The notes beneath the pieces are model-generated. The model saw only the letters and a list, made by a program, of their open reading frames with translations. It had not been told where the DNA came from and searched no databases. Below are positions 37,001-44,120 of a stretch of DNA of 64,000 nucleotides, in pieces (position 1 is the stretch's first letter; each line of letters opens with the position of its first letter). This stretch comes from Collimonas sp. OK242 (GTDB lineage Bacteria; Pseudomonadota; Gammaproteobacteria; Burkholderiales; Burkholderiaceae_D): positions 124,001 through 188,000 of the forward strand of contig NZ_FNOR01000001.1 in assembly GCF_900107095.1 (NCBI RefSeq). The letters run 5' to 3'. The position numbers were made by a program, and so were the translations under genes.

Positions 37001-37258
37001 CGAAGTGGCTTGCGAAGACATGTACAGCATGCCTTCGACGCCGTTGATCTGTTCCTCGATCGGCGTCGCCACGGTTTCCGCAATGGTCTGCGGATTGGCG
37101 CCCGGATACTGCGCCTTGACGATCACCGATGGCGGAATCACTTCCGGGTATTCGGAGATCGGCAGGCTGAGCATGGAAATCAAGCCGCCGATCAAGATGA
37201 TCGCAGATAGAACGCCCGCAAAAATCGGGCGGTCGATAAAGAATTTTGAAATATTCAT
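34025..37258 (-). CDS. mexF: RND multidrug efflux permease, MexF-like (HAE1 family)
   Basis: A 1077-residue inner-membrane proton/drug antiporter. The opening MNISKFFIDRPIFAGVL, the tandem Asp in IGIVVDDAIVVVEN (TM4) and the TM10 Lys in GLACKNAILIVE make up the proton relay of AcrB-type pumps. The full-length sequence follows MexF more closely than AcrB or MexB, as in the NPQTIAETVATPIE and RLGVTTVKSSPNLT segments. The C-terminal tail (about 40 residues) is rich in Ala and Pro. It is the middle gene of a three-gene efflux operon. Confidence 0.93.
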   Translation of the reverse strand: MNISKFFIDRPIFAGVLSAIILIGGLISMLSLPISEYPEVIPPSVIVKAQYPGANPQTIAETVATPIEEQINGVEGMLYMSSQATSDGLMTLTITFKLGTSPDQAQQLVQNRVNQALPRLPDVVQRLGVTTVKSSPNLTMVVHLLSPNDRYDMAYLRNYAVLNVKDRLARLPGIGSVQLFGSGDYSMRIWLDPRKVAERGLAATDVVNAIRQQNVNVAAGVIGASPSVPGVNYQISVNARGRLANEEEFGNIVVRTSPDGVVTYLKDVARIELGASEYALRSLLDNKQAVAIPIFQAPGSNALEISDNVRRTMAELKKDMPEGVDYKIVYDPTQFVRSSIEAVVHTLLEAILLVVIVVIIFLQTWRASIIPLLAVPVSVIGTFAVMMGLGFSINALSLFGLVLAIGIVVDDAIVVVENVERNIENGLSAKEATYKAMREVSGPIVAIALTLCAVFIPLAFVSGLTGQFFKQFALTIAISTVISAFNSLTLSPALAALLLKGHGAKKDAFQRLIDRFFGGFFAVFNRVFHRASDSYSGGVAGILKRKSAALAVYAVLIGVTVLLFHTVPNGFIPAQDKQYLVGFAQLPDAASLDRTEDVMRKMSEIALKQPGVESAVAFPGLSINGFVNSPNSGIVFTTLKPFDERRGADQSGIAIAQQLNQKFAAIQGAFIAVFPPPPVQGLGTIGGFKLQIEDRAALGNQALSDGLQAFMAKAQKAPELAGMFSSFQINVPQLYADVDRVRAQQLGVSIPAVFDTLQIYLGSLYVNDFNKFGRTFQVRVQADAPFRAHAEDIGLLKARNDRGEMVPLSSLLKMTQSYGPDQAIRYNAFPSADVNGGPAPGYSTGQAQAAVERIAAETLPRGISYEWTEITYQDKIAGDTLFIILPLSILLVFFVLAAQYESLTLPLAVLLIVPMGILSAIVGVWLTRGDNNIFTQISLIVLVGLACKNAILIVEFAHELELQGRSIYAAAIEAAHLRLRPILMTSIAFIAGVIPLILSTGAGAEMRHAMGVAVFSGMIGVTAFGLFLTPIFYVLLRTLASRFTSAKPIAEQHAGPAPTAHGPAAPAVATVAPIEGI

Positions 37259-37339
37259 GGTGTTGGGCTCTGCTGAGTGTTTGGCATTGATGCCGGCGTC
37301 GATGCGATGGTGCGATGGTGCTGGTCGTCGTTGCCTTTC

Positions 37340-38551
37340 TTATTTAGTGCTAGCCACCGTCACTGCGGCCTTGGCGGAAGAAGTGCTTTCTCCCTCCATG
37401 GGGACAGTCACCGGCGTGACCAGGTCATTCGGGCGTATCCGCTGCAAGCCGTTGACGACGATCCGTTCATCTTTCTTGAGGCCGGAACGCACCACGCGCA
37501 AGCCATCGACAATCGGGCCGAGCTTGACCGGGCGATACGTGACCTTGTTGTCGGCGCCCAGCACCATGACGTATTTCTTGTCCTGGTCGTTGCCGACGGC
37601 CTTGTCGTCGATCAGCACCGCCGTTTCAGCCGCCGAACCGCCGGTGCGTACCCGGGCGAACATGCCGGGGGTGAGGGCGCCGTTCTGATTGTCGAACACG
37701 GCGCGCACGCGCATGGTGCCGGAAGCGGTGTCAAGCCGGTTGTCGAAAGCCTTGATCTGGCCTTGATGCGGATAACCGTCTTCGCTGGCCAGGCCGATAG
37801 AGACCGGCAAGCGACTCACGCCGGAATTGCCGACAGCGCCGTTGGCGGCGTAGCGGATGTAGGTTTGTTCATCCACCTCGAAGCTGACATACACCGGCGA
37901 CACCGATACCACGGTAGTCAAGGCCGGCGACGCGACGCCGGCGCCGACCAGGTTGCCGACCGTGATTTCAGCGCGTGAGACACGGCCGCTGACCGGCGCT
38001 GAAATCGACGTGTATTGCAGGTTCAGGCGCGCGGTTTGCACCGCCGCGTCCGCCGCCTTGAGGCTGGCGTCGGCTTCCAGCAGAGCATTGTTGCGCTGAT
38101 CCAGTTCGCGCTGGGCTACCGCGTGTTCTTCGATCAGGCGGCTGGTGCGGGCCAGTTCGGTTTTTGCCAATGCCAATCCGGCCTGGGCGCCGGCCTGGGT
38201 CGCTACTGCACGCGCCAGTTCGGCTTGATAGGGACGGGGATCGATGGTGAACAGCAGATCGCCCTTTTTCACCAGCTGGCCTTCCTGGAAATGCACGGCG
38301 TCGATGGTGCCGGATACGCGTGGCCGTATTTCAACCCTTTCGATGGCCTCCACCCGTCCCGAAAAATCATCCCATTCAGTGACCGTTTTTTCCAGGGCGG
38401 CAGCCACCGAGACCGATGCCGCGGCAGGCGGCGGGCTGACCGCTTTAGCCTGGCGGCTGCTCAGGGTGAAGGTGCCGGCGGCGGCAAGGACGAGGATGCC
38501 TACCGCAATCGCAATTGCTTTGCGAGAAAATAATGGTGTCGAAGTTTGCAT
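37340..38551 (-). CDS. mexE: RND periplasmic adaptor (membrane fusion protein), MexE-like
   Basis: About 403 residues with an N-terminal hydrophobic anchor (residues 9-26), a lipoyl-barrel half (SGRVEAIERVEIRPRVSGTI), an alpha-hairpin (about 110-190), the second lipoyl half, a beta-barrel and a membrane-proximal domain. It bridges the pump and the outer-membrane duct. I chose the ATG at 38551 behind an AGGGG site; the open frame continues to 38677 without protein-like sequence. It is first in the operon, with the TetR operator palindrome 372 bp upstream. Confidence 0.92.
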   Translation of the reverse strand: MQTSTPLFSRKAIAIAVGILVLAAAGTFTLSSRQAKAVSPPPAAASVSVAAALEKTVTEWDDFSGRVEAIERVEIRPRVSGTIDAVHFQEGQLVKKGDLLFTIDPRPYQAELARAVATQAGAQAGLALAKTELARTSRLIEEHAVAQRELDQRNNALLEADASLKAADAAVQTARLNLQYTSISAPVSGRVSRAEITVGNLVGAGVASPALTTVVSVSPVYVSFEVDEQTYIRYAANGAVGNSGVSRLPVSIGLASEDGYPHQGQIKAFDNRLDTASGTMRVRAVFDNQNGALTPGMFARVRTGGSAAETAVLIDDKAVGNDQDKKYVMVLGADNKVTYRPVKLGPIVDGLRVVRSGLKKDERIVVNGLQRIRPNDLVTPVTVPMEGESTSSAKAAVTVASTK

Positions 38552-38982
38552 GTGAGACCCCTGGATATATGTGTGGAAACTGCGTGAAAACGGAAACGGA
38601 TAACTGCGTAATTGGAAACAATCGCTTGAGCGGACGGCCGTATGGCGAAGATTTCGGCTAAGTCGGGCGACCGGCATTGGCGTTCTTGATTGGCTGGGAG
38701 TGCCTTAAATCATGATTAGCAATATATGGGCGTCTGGCCTTCAGCCGATAGCCGCTTACTGCACGCTTCTTGTCCGATCCTCCAAATGTGCCGATTTTCT
38801 CCTTGCCTGAAAGCAAAAAAACGCGCTCGGAAAGCATCAAATTTAATTCTGTGAGACACTAATATTTCTTTTTAGCCACATCCGGCATCTTCACAATTTA
38901 TATTTAATAGCGATCACTACGTATTAGAGTGCGACTCTAACGGGCTTGTTTTGCGCTGTCAAGTGGTTTAATATCGATCACT
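38552..38982. promoter_or_regulatory. Divergent promoter region of the RND efflux operon and its TetR gene
   Basis: The 431-bp region between the adaptor gene and the TetR gene has no gene. The half near TetR carries a perfect 17-bp palindrome at 38924-38940 and a 16-bp near-direct repeat TTAATA(G/T)CGATCACTA at 38904-38919 and 38968-38983. A candidate TetR promoter is TTGTTT (38946-38951), 17 bp, TAATAT (38969-38974). Confidence 0.6.
38924..38940. promoter_or_regulatory. Palindromic TetR operator
   Basis: TTAGAGT-GCG-ACTCTAA is a perfect inverted repeat with a 3-bp centre, the size and form of many TetR-family operators. It lies 43 bp upstream of the TetR start, next to the candidate -35 element of that gene, and between it and the efflux operon. 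Confidence 0.7.
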
Positions 38983-39606
38983 ATGGAAATGACACAAGAC
39001 AAGCCGCGCAAGAAGGCCGGCCGTCCTTTATCGTTCGATAGGGAAGCTGCGCTGGAGCGCGCGATGATGGTTTTTTGGCGTTACGGGTACGAGGCGACTT
39101 CGCTCAATGACCTGACCGCCGCCATGGGAATCACGCCGCCCAGCCTGTACACGGCGTTCGGCGACAAGGAACGCCTGTTCCTGGAAGCGGTGCAATATTA
39201 CCTGGCCAAAAAACCCTGTTTTTTTGAGTCGATCGTGGCCGAGCCGCTGACCGCAAAGGAAAGCATCAGGAGCTATCTTGAGGTAATCGCGATTTCACAA
39301 ACCGACCCGAATCAGCCGCCCGGCTGCATGGTCGTGACTTCAGCCACCAATTGCACCGCCGCGTCCTCGCATGTGCAGGAAGTACTGGCGGATTATCGTG
39401 GACAGATGGAGGCCGGCATCAAAAAGCGGTTGGATCGCGGCGTCGCCGAAGGCGAGATGGCTGCCGATACTGACACCGCATCACTGGCCAGTTTTTTTGT
39501 CACGGTCATCCACGGCATGTCGACCCAGGCACGTGACAATGCCGGCCGCGAGAAGCTGCTGGCGATAGGCGCGCAAGCGATGCGCGCCTGGCCGGATCCG
39601 CTCTGA
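38983..39606 (+). CDS. TetR/AcrR-family regulator of the efflux operon
   Basis: A 207-residue regulator. The HTH (about residues 13-60) reads GRPLSFDREAALERAMMVFW, then TSLNDLTAAMGITPPSLYTAFGDKERLF. The C-terminal domain has a hydrophobic helix bundle with Cys in GCMVVTSATNCTA. It diverges from the MexE-MexF-like operon, the usual place of a local repressor. With TAATAT ending nine bp before the ATG and no ribosome binding site visible, the mRNA may be leaderless; a second ATG lies at 38989. Confidence 0.86.
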   Translation: MEMTQDKPRKKAGRPLSFDREAALERAMMVFWRYGYEATSLNDLTAAMGITPPSLYTAFGDKERLFLEAVQYYLAKKPCFFESIVAEPLTAKESIRSYLEVIAISQTDPNQPPGCMVVTSATNCTAASSHVQEVLADYRGQMEAGIKKRLDRGVAEGEMAADTDTASLASFFVTVIHGMSTQARDNAGREKLLAIGAQAMRAWPDPL

Positions 39607-39724
39607 GATCGACTGGGCAGGGCAGCACATTGCCCTCCAATTTTAAGACATGTCCTATATTCTTTGACGAGCCAGGTTGCTAGACTGCTAAGTCTGAGCC
39701 TCAGGTAATTGCTATGTAAATTGT

Positions 39725-39740
39725 TTCTGTAGCGACAGAA
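39725..39740. repeat. Short perfect inverted repeat before the IS5-type ORF
   Basis: TTCTGT-AGCG-ACAGAA lies 79 bp upstream of the DUF4096 ORF. It could be part of an IS end, a hairpin in the leader, or chance. A matching inverted copy downstream of the ORF was not seen. Confidence 0.35.
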
Positions 39741-39819
39741 GTACTTGCTGTCAGGTACAGGTTCAAGCGATATCAAGAGAGGCGATTAGCGCAACAGAAA
39801 TTTTCCAGGGGCCGCCAAG

Positions 39820-40293
39820 ATGAACGATGTGCAAGAACAAGAAATCAAGCTTCAAGATGAGCAATGGCAAAAGCTGGCACCGTTCCTGACAGGCAAGCAG
39901 AGCGATCCCGGCGCCAGAGCAAAAAACAATCGTCTGTTTATCGAGGCGGTATTGTGGGTAGTGGTGAATAAACGCGTGTGGCGTCAGCTGCCGCAGCAGT
40001 TTGGCAGTTCCAGCACGGCTTACATGCGTTTCCGGCGCTGGACCGAATGCGATTTCTGGCGCCAGCTGGCGCAAAGCGTCATCGATGATGCGGAATTGGT
40101 GCAGACCTTGGAGAAAATTGTTGAATACAGCGATTTGTATACCCGGCGCATCGAGCAACGGTTGCTGAGAAAAAATCAAAAGATCATCTATAAATCGACT
40201 ATCGCAGCCGCCAAGGCCGTCAAGCCCCCCAAGCGCACCGAGTTTGCGGTGGAAGAATCAACCTTGCATTGGGTCGGTTTGGTCACGGCGTGA
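39820..40293 (+). CDS. DUF4096 (IS5-type transposase N-terminal domain) protein
   Basis: A 157-residue protein. Residues about 12-100 match DUF4096, the N-terminal domain of IS4/IS5-family transposases: LQDEQWQKLAPFL, NNRLFIEAVLWVVVNKRVWRQLP and MRFRRWTECDFW. No DDE catalytic domain follows in any frame, and the C-terminal 60 residues (basic, then acidic) are unlike the usual second ORF. No terminal inverted repeats are evident. It may be a lone, domesticated DNA-binding protein rather than an active IS. Confidence 0.75.
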   Translation: MNDVQEQEIKLQDEQWQKLAPFLTGKQSDPGARAKNNRLFIEAVLWVVVNKRVWRQLPQQFGSSSTAYMRFRRWTECDFWRQLAQSVIDDAELVQTLEKIVEYSDLYTRRIEQRLLRKNQKIIYKSTIAAAKAVKPPKRTEFAVEESTLHWVGLVTA

Positions 40294-40407
40294 GCATCCG
40301 CTGATGCGTGGGGAAGGGTGGAAACAACGATTGATATTCACTCTGATAGAAATTCCTACGAAGAACTAGCAAAAATAATAAACAGCGGCTATAATTCGTC
40401 CCCTGTT

Positions 40408-40483
40408 GGGGCGTTAGCTCAGCTGGTAGAGCAGCGGACTCTTAATCCGTAGGTCGTGTGTTCGAATCACACACGCCCCACCA
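40408..40483 (+). tRNA. tRNA-Lys (CTT anticodon), encoded CCA
   Basis: The 76-nt sequence has acceptor arm GGGGCGT/ACGCCCC, D-loop TAGCTCAGCTGGTAGAGC, anticodon loop CTCTTAA with anticodon CTT, T-loop GTTCGAATC and an encoded CCA at 40481-40483. TATAAT at 40390-40395 is a good -10 element. A hairpin terminator follows. The 3' end adjoins the truncated integrase and may have served as an attachment site. Confidence 0.97.
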
Positions 40484-40492
40484 ACAGAATAC

Positions 40493-40524
40493 AAGGGCTA
40501 CATAGGTTTCTATGTAGCCCTTTT
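40493..40524 (+). terminator. Intrinsic terminator of tRNA-Lys
   Basis: AAGGGCTACATAG (40493-40505), loop GTTT, CTATGTAGCCCTT (40510-40522), with four T at 40521-40524 at and just after the stem. The stop codon of the integrase remnant on the other strand lies inside the second arm. Confidence 0.85.
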
Positions 40525-40881
40525 CCTATTGTGGTGGGGGATTTTTTGACCAATCCTCCCAATTGCCTCCCTAAGTGACTCCGTCGCGAGGTGAGCATAT
40601 CGCTTTGTGCTACTTGGCGACTTATGCCCAAGCACTGCGCCAACCGTGTACAAATCGACCCCTTCGTTAATCATTGAGCTGGCCGCGCTATGACGCAGAT
40701 CATGGAAATGCAGGTAGCCCAGCCCAGCCCAGCCCGTTCTCTCGCCTCTCTGAAATATTTTCCAACTTTTGAGGCATCTGGGATTTTGACTCGAGCGCAC
40801 CCCCTTACCTTCGGATGGATTACCGTCATTTGAAAACATCCCGTCTCTGTATTTTCCTGGCGTGGAAGAAAATTGACGCAA
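40510..40881 (-). pseudogene. Truncated tyrosine recombinase (phage/island integrase) C-terminus
   Basis: The minus-strand ORF encodes 123 residues. From about residue 52 it reads GLGYLHFHDLRHSAASSM, LGHKSP and TKRYAHL, i.e. the box II HxxR, the second His and the catalytic Tyr of tyrosine recombinases. The N-terminal arm, core-binding domain and first catalytic Arg are absent, and the first 50 residues are not integrase-like. Four AGCCC pentamers in tandem (40716-40735) lie just at the transition and may mark a slippage or recombination point. It ends next to tRNA-Lys, as integrases of tRNA-targeting islands do. Confidence 0.8.
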
Positions 40882-41010
40882 TGTGGGATAGCGAACGGAT
40901 CTTAGACTGAATAGGTTTTATAAGATCGTTCATTGAGCGAGTAATGCGGAATCCCTCCTCGTTGCATGCGCTATTCCATACTCACTCAATACTCAAAAGA
41001 GAGAACGATC

Positions 41011-41088
41011 ATGGAAAAGTATGTGCTGGGATGGATTCTGGGCGCATCGATGGTTATGTTGGCGGCGCTCTGGTTTTTGGTGCACTGA
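41011..41088 (+). CDS. 25-residue single-helix membrane peptide
   Basis: ATG at 41011 follows AAAGAGAGAACG at 40997-41008. The peptide MEKYVLGWILG... ends at TGA 41086-41088. Almost the whole length is a hydrophobic helix with Trp and aromatic residues at its ends, recalling CydX/CbdX-type small oxidase subunits, but no oxidase gene is nearby, and the match is only general. It lies in the tRNA-linked scar region. Confidence 0.45.
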   Translation: MEKYVLGWILGASMVMLAALWFLVH

Positions 41089-41156
41089 TCGATTGAAGTT
41101 GCTATTTTGCGCGCAAAAATTTTTATCGAATCGCCTCCTGACAAAAGGACCGCAGC

Positions 41157-41486
41157 ATGGGAATCGAATGGTTTAACGGATGGGCCAGAAGGTACGCGGT
41201 GACGCCGGAAAAATTGGCGAAAAATGAATTGAACGATGCGCGCCTGTCATTATTCCAGTCGGAAAGACAGTTGTTGGAAGCGGGAATGCGGGTCGATTAC
41301 CATCGTAGCATTCTGGTTTTCCTCGAAACTATTTCTACCGAAGGCGTGGAAAATTTCGCCAACAAGCAGAGGCCGCAACAGCCGTCCTCAGCGCAGCAAG
41401 TTCCTCTTGTACTGCATCAGATATTACAAGAGGAACCGGGCGATACGAGGAGGACGATGCGAGCAGGGAAGGTGAGTTATGAGTGA
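41157..41486 (+). CDS. Hypothetical protein, 109 aa
   Basis: A charged, largely helical protein starting MGIEWFNGWARRYAVTPEKLAKNELNDAR, with AAAGGACC at 41144-41151 as ribosome binding site. No signal peptide or membrane helix. The first 60 residues look coiled-coil-like, and the C-terminal part is Gln/Pro-rich. Location beside an integrase remnant suggests island or prophage origin. I do not recognise the family. Confidence 0.5.
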   Translation: MGIEWFNGWARRYAVTPEKLAKNELNDARLSLFQSERQLLEAGMRVDYHRSILVFLETISTEGVENFANKQRPQQPSSAQQVPLVLHQILQEEPGDTRRTMRAGKVSYE

Positions 41487-41975
41487 GCCGTAATTTGAAG
41501 GAGCCAGAACTGGAAGACGTGAAAGCCGGAAGCACAAAGTAGCAGTGGCACAAACAGTGCGGAAAGTGCGGACCGATGCAGGGAGCGCGGCAGAACCTGA
41601 TGCACTTTCAATCGAGTCTGGGGAGTGCATTTTTTGCCATCCGATATGCGAGAAGCGCAGAGGTTAAAGTCTATCGGCAGGCAGTCCACGCAAGGTTGGC
41701 AGATATAGATTTCGCTCCGATAGAAAAGGTGGCAAAAGAACTTGCGTCGGGGCGAACAGTCCGGCATACTCAGTTCCGATGTACGTGTCATCACACGCAA
41801 CTAAAAATTATCTGATGGCAGATACCTGAGTAGATTCATTCGCGGCGCAATCACTTTGCAGATAGCATTGGATGGCGCGAATCTCCTCAAGTATCGGTAA
41901 TTATCAAAGCCCGCTTCGGCGGGCTTTTTTTATGCGGAAGAGCATCATCAGCCTCGATTGATCTTGCTGCCCTTG
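41487..41975. other. 489-bp stretch without a recognised gene
   Basis: Only poorly supported short frames occur, the best of them a 79-residue frame starting near 41579 without a clear ribosome binding site. A strong intrinsic terminator at 41907-41931 ends transcription from one or both sides. The stretch may belong to the remnant element that begins at tRNA-Lys. Confidence 0.4.
41907..41931 (+). terminator. Intrinsic terminator
   Basis: AAGCCCGC, loop TTCG, GCGGGCTT followed by seven T in all. This is a classic Rho-independent terminator with a TTCG tetraloop, reading on the plus strand. It would stop transcripts from the 41-kb region and lies 45 bp before the end of the convergent GNAT gene. 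Confidence 0.9.
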
Positions 41976-42521
41976 CTAGGCCAATTCATCGCTTCCTATT
42001 TTCTTGTAGAAGACGGTAGTTGCGCACAGGCCGCCAGTCGGCCACAACGCATAGTCAGGAATAATCCCGGACACCTGCCACCCGAGCCGTTTGTACAGTC
42101 GTTCCGCCGTGCCGCCGGTAACCGTATCCAGCACCAGCAAACGCTTGCCGGCAAGCGCGGCGGAATTCTCGGCTGCCGTTACTAATGCGGCTCCCAGTCC
42201 CGCTTGCCGTGCCTTGCGGTGAACCAGCAATTTTGCTACATCGGCGCGATGCGGCTGGTTCTCCGGTTGGCTCAGTAGCACCTGGATGGTCCCCAAAATT
42301 GTTGCATCCCGGTCTTGAGCGACCAGCAATATGCGTTCGCCGGCAGCTACGCCGGGAGCGACGCCGCGCCAGAAATTTTCAGCCCGGGTGAGCGTGAGGG
42401 GATGCATGAAGCTGACCGAGGCGCCGCCGTCCACGCAATCGATCAGGATCTCGCTCAACGCGGTAATTGACGCCGGCTCGCCGAGTGATGTCAGCCGATT
42501 GATTCTTATGTCTTCTTGCAT
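41976..42521 (-). CDS. GNAT-family N-acetyltransferase
   Basis: A 181-residue protein with the GNAT core: strand IQVLLSQPEN, then VAKLLVHRKARQAGLGAALVTAAE, the acetyl-CoA pyrophosphate loop RxxGLG, and the final LYKRLGWQVSG motif. The substrate is unknown. It starts ten bp after the XRE-cupin stop, so the regulator probably controls it. Confidence 0.87.
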   Translation of the reverse strand: MQEDIRINRLTSLGEPASITALSEILIDCVDGGASVSFMHPLTLTRAENFWRGVAPGVAAGERILLVAQDRDATILGTIQVLLSQPENQPHRADVAKLLVHRKARQAGLGAALVTAAENSAALAGKRLLVLDTVTGGTAERLYKRLGWQVSGIIPDYALWPTGGLCATTVFYKKIGSDELA

Positions 42522-42531
42522 GCTTGATTCC

Positions 42532-43101
42532 TTATGGGCGCGCGATGTCCGTGCTGGTGATCACGGCGTAACGCGCAGGTTTGCGGTGGGGATTGTGAAA
42601 GGCGGTGGGGCTGTTTAACTGGAATGCAAGGCAGTCGCCAGCTTCGATCGAATAGTGCGTTGCGCCGACGGTGACATCCATCCTGCCTTCCAGCACCCAT
42701 ATCTGCTGATGCACCAGAGCGTCGCGTGCGGCGGTTTCATAGTTTACTATGGCGCCCGCAGGAAACAGCACTTCCACAATCCGCAGCGGCGATAGCGGAT
42801 CAGGCGGCGAGATATTGCGACGCAGATATCCCGATTGCGGATCGCGCCACTCCGGTTGATCGGCATGGCGGATGAGCGGGCTGGGCAGGGGCTGCGGATC
42901 TTCGAACAGGGCCTGCAGCAGAACGCCCAGCCCGGTAGCCAGTTTTTCCAGGACGACAGCGGTGGCGTTGCTTTGGCCTCTCTCGATCAAGGAAATCATG
43001 GAGCGGCTGACGCTGCATTTGGTCGCCAGCGCATCCAGCGACAGACCGCGTTCCTGGCGCAAGAAGCTCACGCGGGCCGCAATGCGGGCGTTAATATCCA
43101 T
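42532..43101 (-). CDS. XRE-family regulator with C-terminal cupin
   Basis: A 189-residue protein. Residues about 8-65 form an XRE-type HTH (LSLDALATKCSVSRSMISLIERG), and about 105-185 a cupin_2 barrel (VLEGRMDVTVG, IEAGDCLAFQLNSPTAFHN). Cupin-HTH regulators of this type sense small metabolites. It forms an operon with the acetyltransferase gene. A dyad TATCCA-N6-TGGATA lies 41 bp upstream. Confidence 0.88.
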   Translation of the reverse strand: MDINARIAARVSFLRQERGLSLDALATKCSVSRSMISLIERGQSNATAVVLEKLATGLGVLLQALFEDPQPLPSPLIRHADQPEWRDPQSGYLRRNISPPDPLSPLRIVEVLFPAGAIVNYETAARDALVHQQIWVLEGRMDVTVGATHYSIEAGDCLAFQLNSPTAFHNPHRKPARYAVITSTDIARP

Positions 43102-43141
43102 AAGAGCTTGTTTTCCTTGATGTCTACAATGATGGAAATAG

Positions 43142-43159
43142 TATCCAGTATATTGGATA
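43142..43159. promoter_or_regulatory. Candidate operator of the XRE-cupin regulator
   Basis: TATCCA-GTATAT-TGGATA is a perfect 6-bp inverted repeat with a 6-bp centre, 41 bp upstream of the regulator start. Position and size fit an autoregulatory site. Confidence 0.45.
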
Positions 43160-43218
43160 TCAAGGTCAACTATAAAATGACTAAGCCGTCGACGTCTCTA
43201 TGGAAAAGTAGCTGCGGC

Positions 43219-43833
43219 TTAATCCCGCACGCGTGAGTGATGTGCGATCCAATTGGTCTCCCAGGTTTTACCGCCATCAGCCGATAGCGATTGTTCCCAT
43301 GTCGCGCTGTCGGCTGACAGCACAGACCATTTATAGCGGACCCGGATCGGCGTGTCGTCCCACATGTCGTCGCCTTCAAAAATTCCCACGCCTTTGATGA
43401 ATTTGCCGACGACCGGCGCTTGCAGCGAACCTGTTTTATCCATCCCCCCGGTCTTGTTGTCGAGCCAGTAGATGCTCCAGAGCTTGGTTTCGGGGTTGAA
43501 TATACGCAGCGACATGGCGGCAAATCCGGGGCGCCAGTTGATTGGCCGAAAGTCATCGTAGTTGCCGATGCCGGCGGGCAGCCTGCGCGCTTCTTCGGTG
43601 GATTCGAAGGTCTCCCATTCGTTTGAATCTTTCAAACTCGCCAGCCGCCGCTGGTTAACCGTGTGCCAGCGGCCTATGACGAAATCGAAATCTCGTGCGC
43701 CGTCGGATGGCTGATCTGTTGTCTTCATGGGTGCATCTCCTTTTTGAGTGCTAGCGCAGCCGCTTAAAAATGATGTTGATAAAAGTATCGCCAACACAAA
43801 CGACAGGCGACGAAGGTGCAATGCTGTTGTCAT
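43219..43833 (-). CDS. Putative lipoprotein, DUF1579-like
   Basis: A 204-residue protein with a lipoprotein signal (LSGCAS; Cys25). The mature part is a beta-rich domain with FDFVIGRWHTVNQRR, then SLRIFNPETKLWSIYWLDN and DGGKTWETNW, patterns seen in DUF1579-like proteins. The role is unknown. It is divergent from the ECF sigma gene, about 290 bp away. Confidence 0.7.
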   Translation of the reverse strand: MTTALHLRRLSFVLAILLSTSFLSGCASTQKGDAPMKTTDQPSDGARDFDFVIGRWHTVNQRRLASLKDSNEWETFESTEEARRLPAGIGNYDDFRPINWRPGFAAMSLRIFNPETKLWSIYWLDNKTGGMDKTGSLQAPVVGKFIKGVGIFEGDDMWDDTPIRVRYKWSVLSADSATWEQSLSADGGKTWETNWIAHHSRVRD

Positions 43834-44120
43834 TTTCTTCCTTTCGTTGGAATTGCTTTCTGCTTGCAGGAATGGCCGCCGTGGACCGGTTGTTTGTTTG
43901 ATGCTGCTTGCATGGTAGGAGCAAAATAGGAGGTTATTCGCCCTGTTTTAAGGAAGACGAAAAAATGATTTCATTATCTTTTTCACACAGATCGGAAGCG
44001 CCGGAAGGGCAGTAATTCAAGGTATTATTCCGGTGGTACGGGAACCGGGAAACCTATCCGCGCAGGCAGCATTCGCAAGCCGATGTGCTGCGCCGCGCAA
44101 AAAAGCAAGCACCATAGACG

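Noticed and set aside
41579-41815. 79-residue frame in the tRNA-linked region
   Set aside because: No clear ribosome binding site and no family likeness; left as part of the gene-free stretch.
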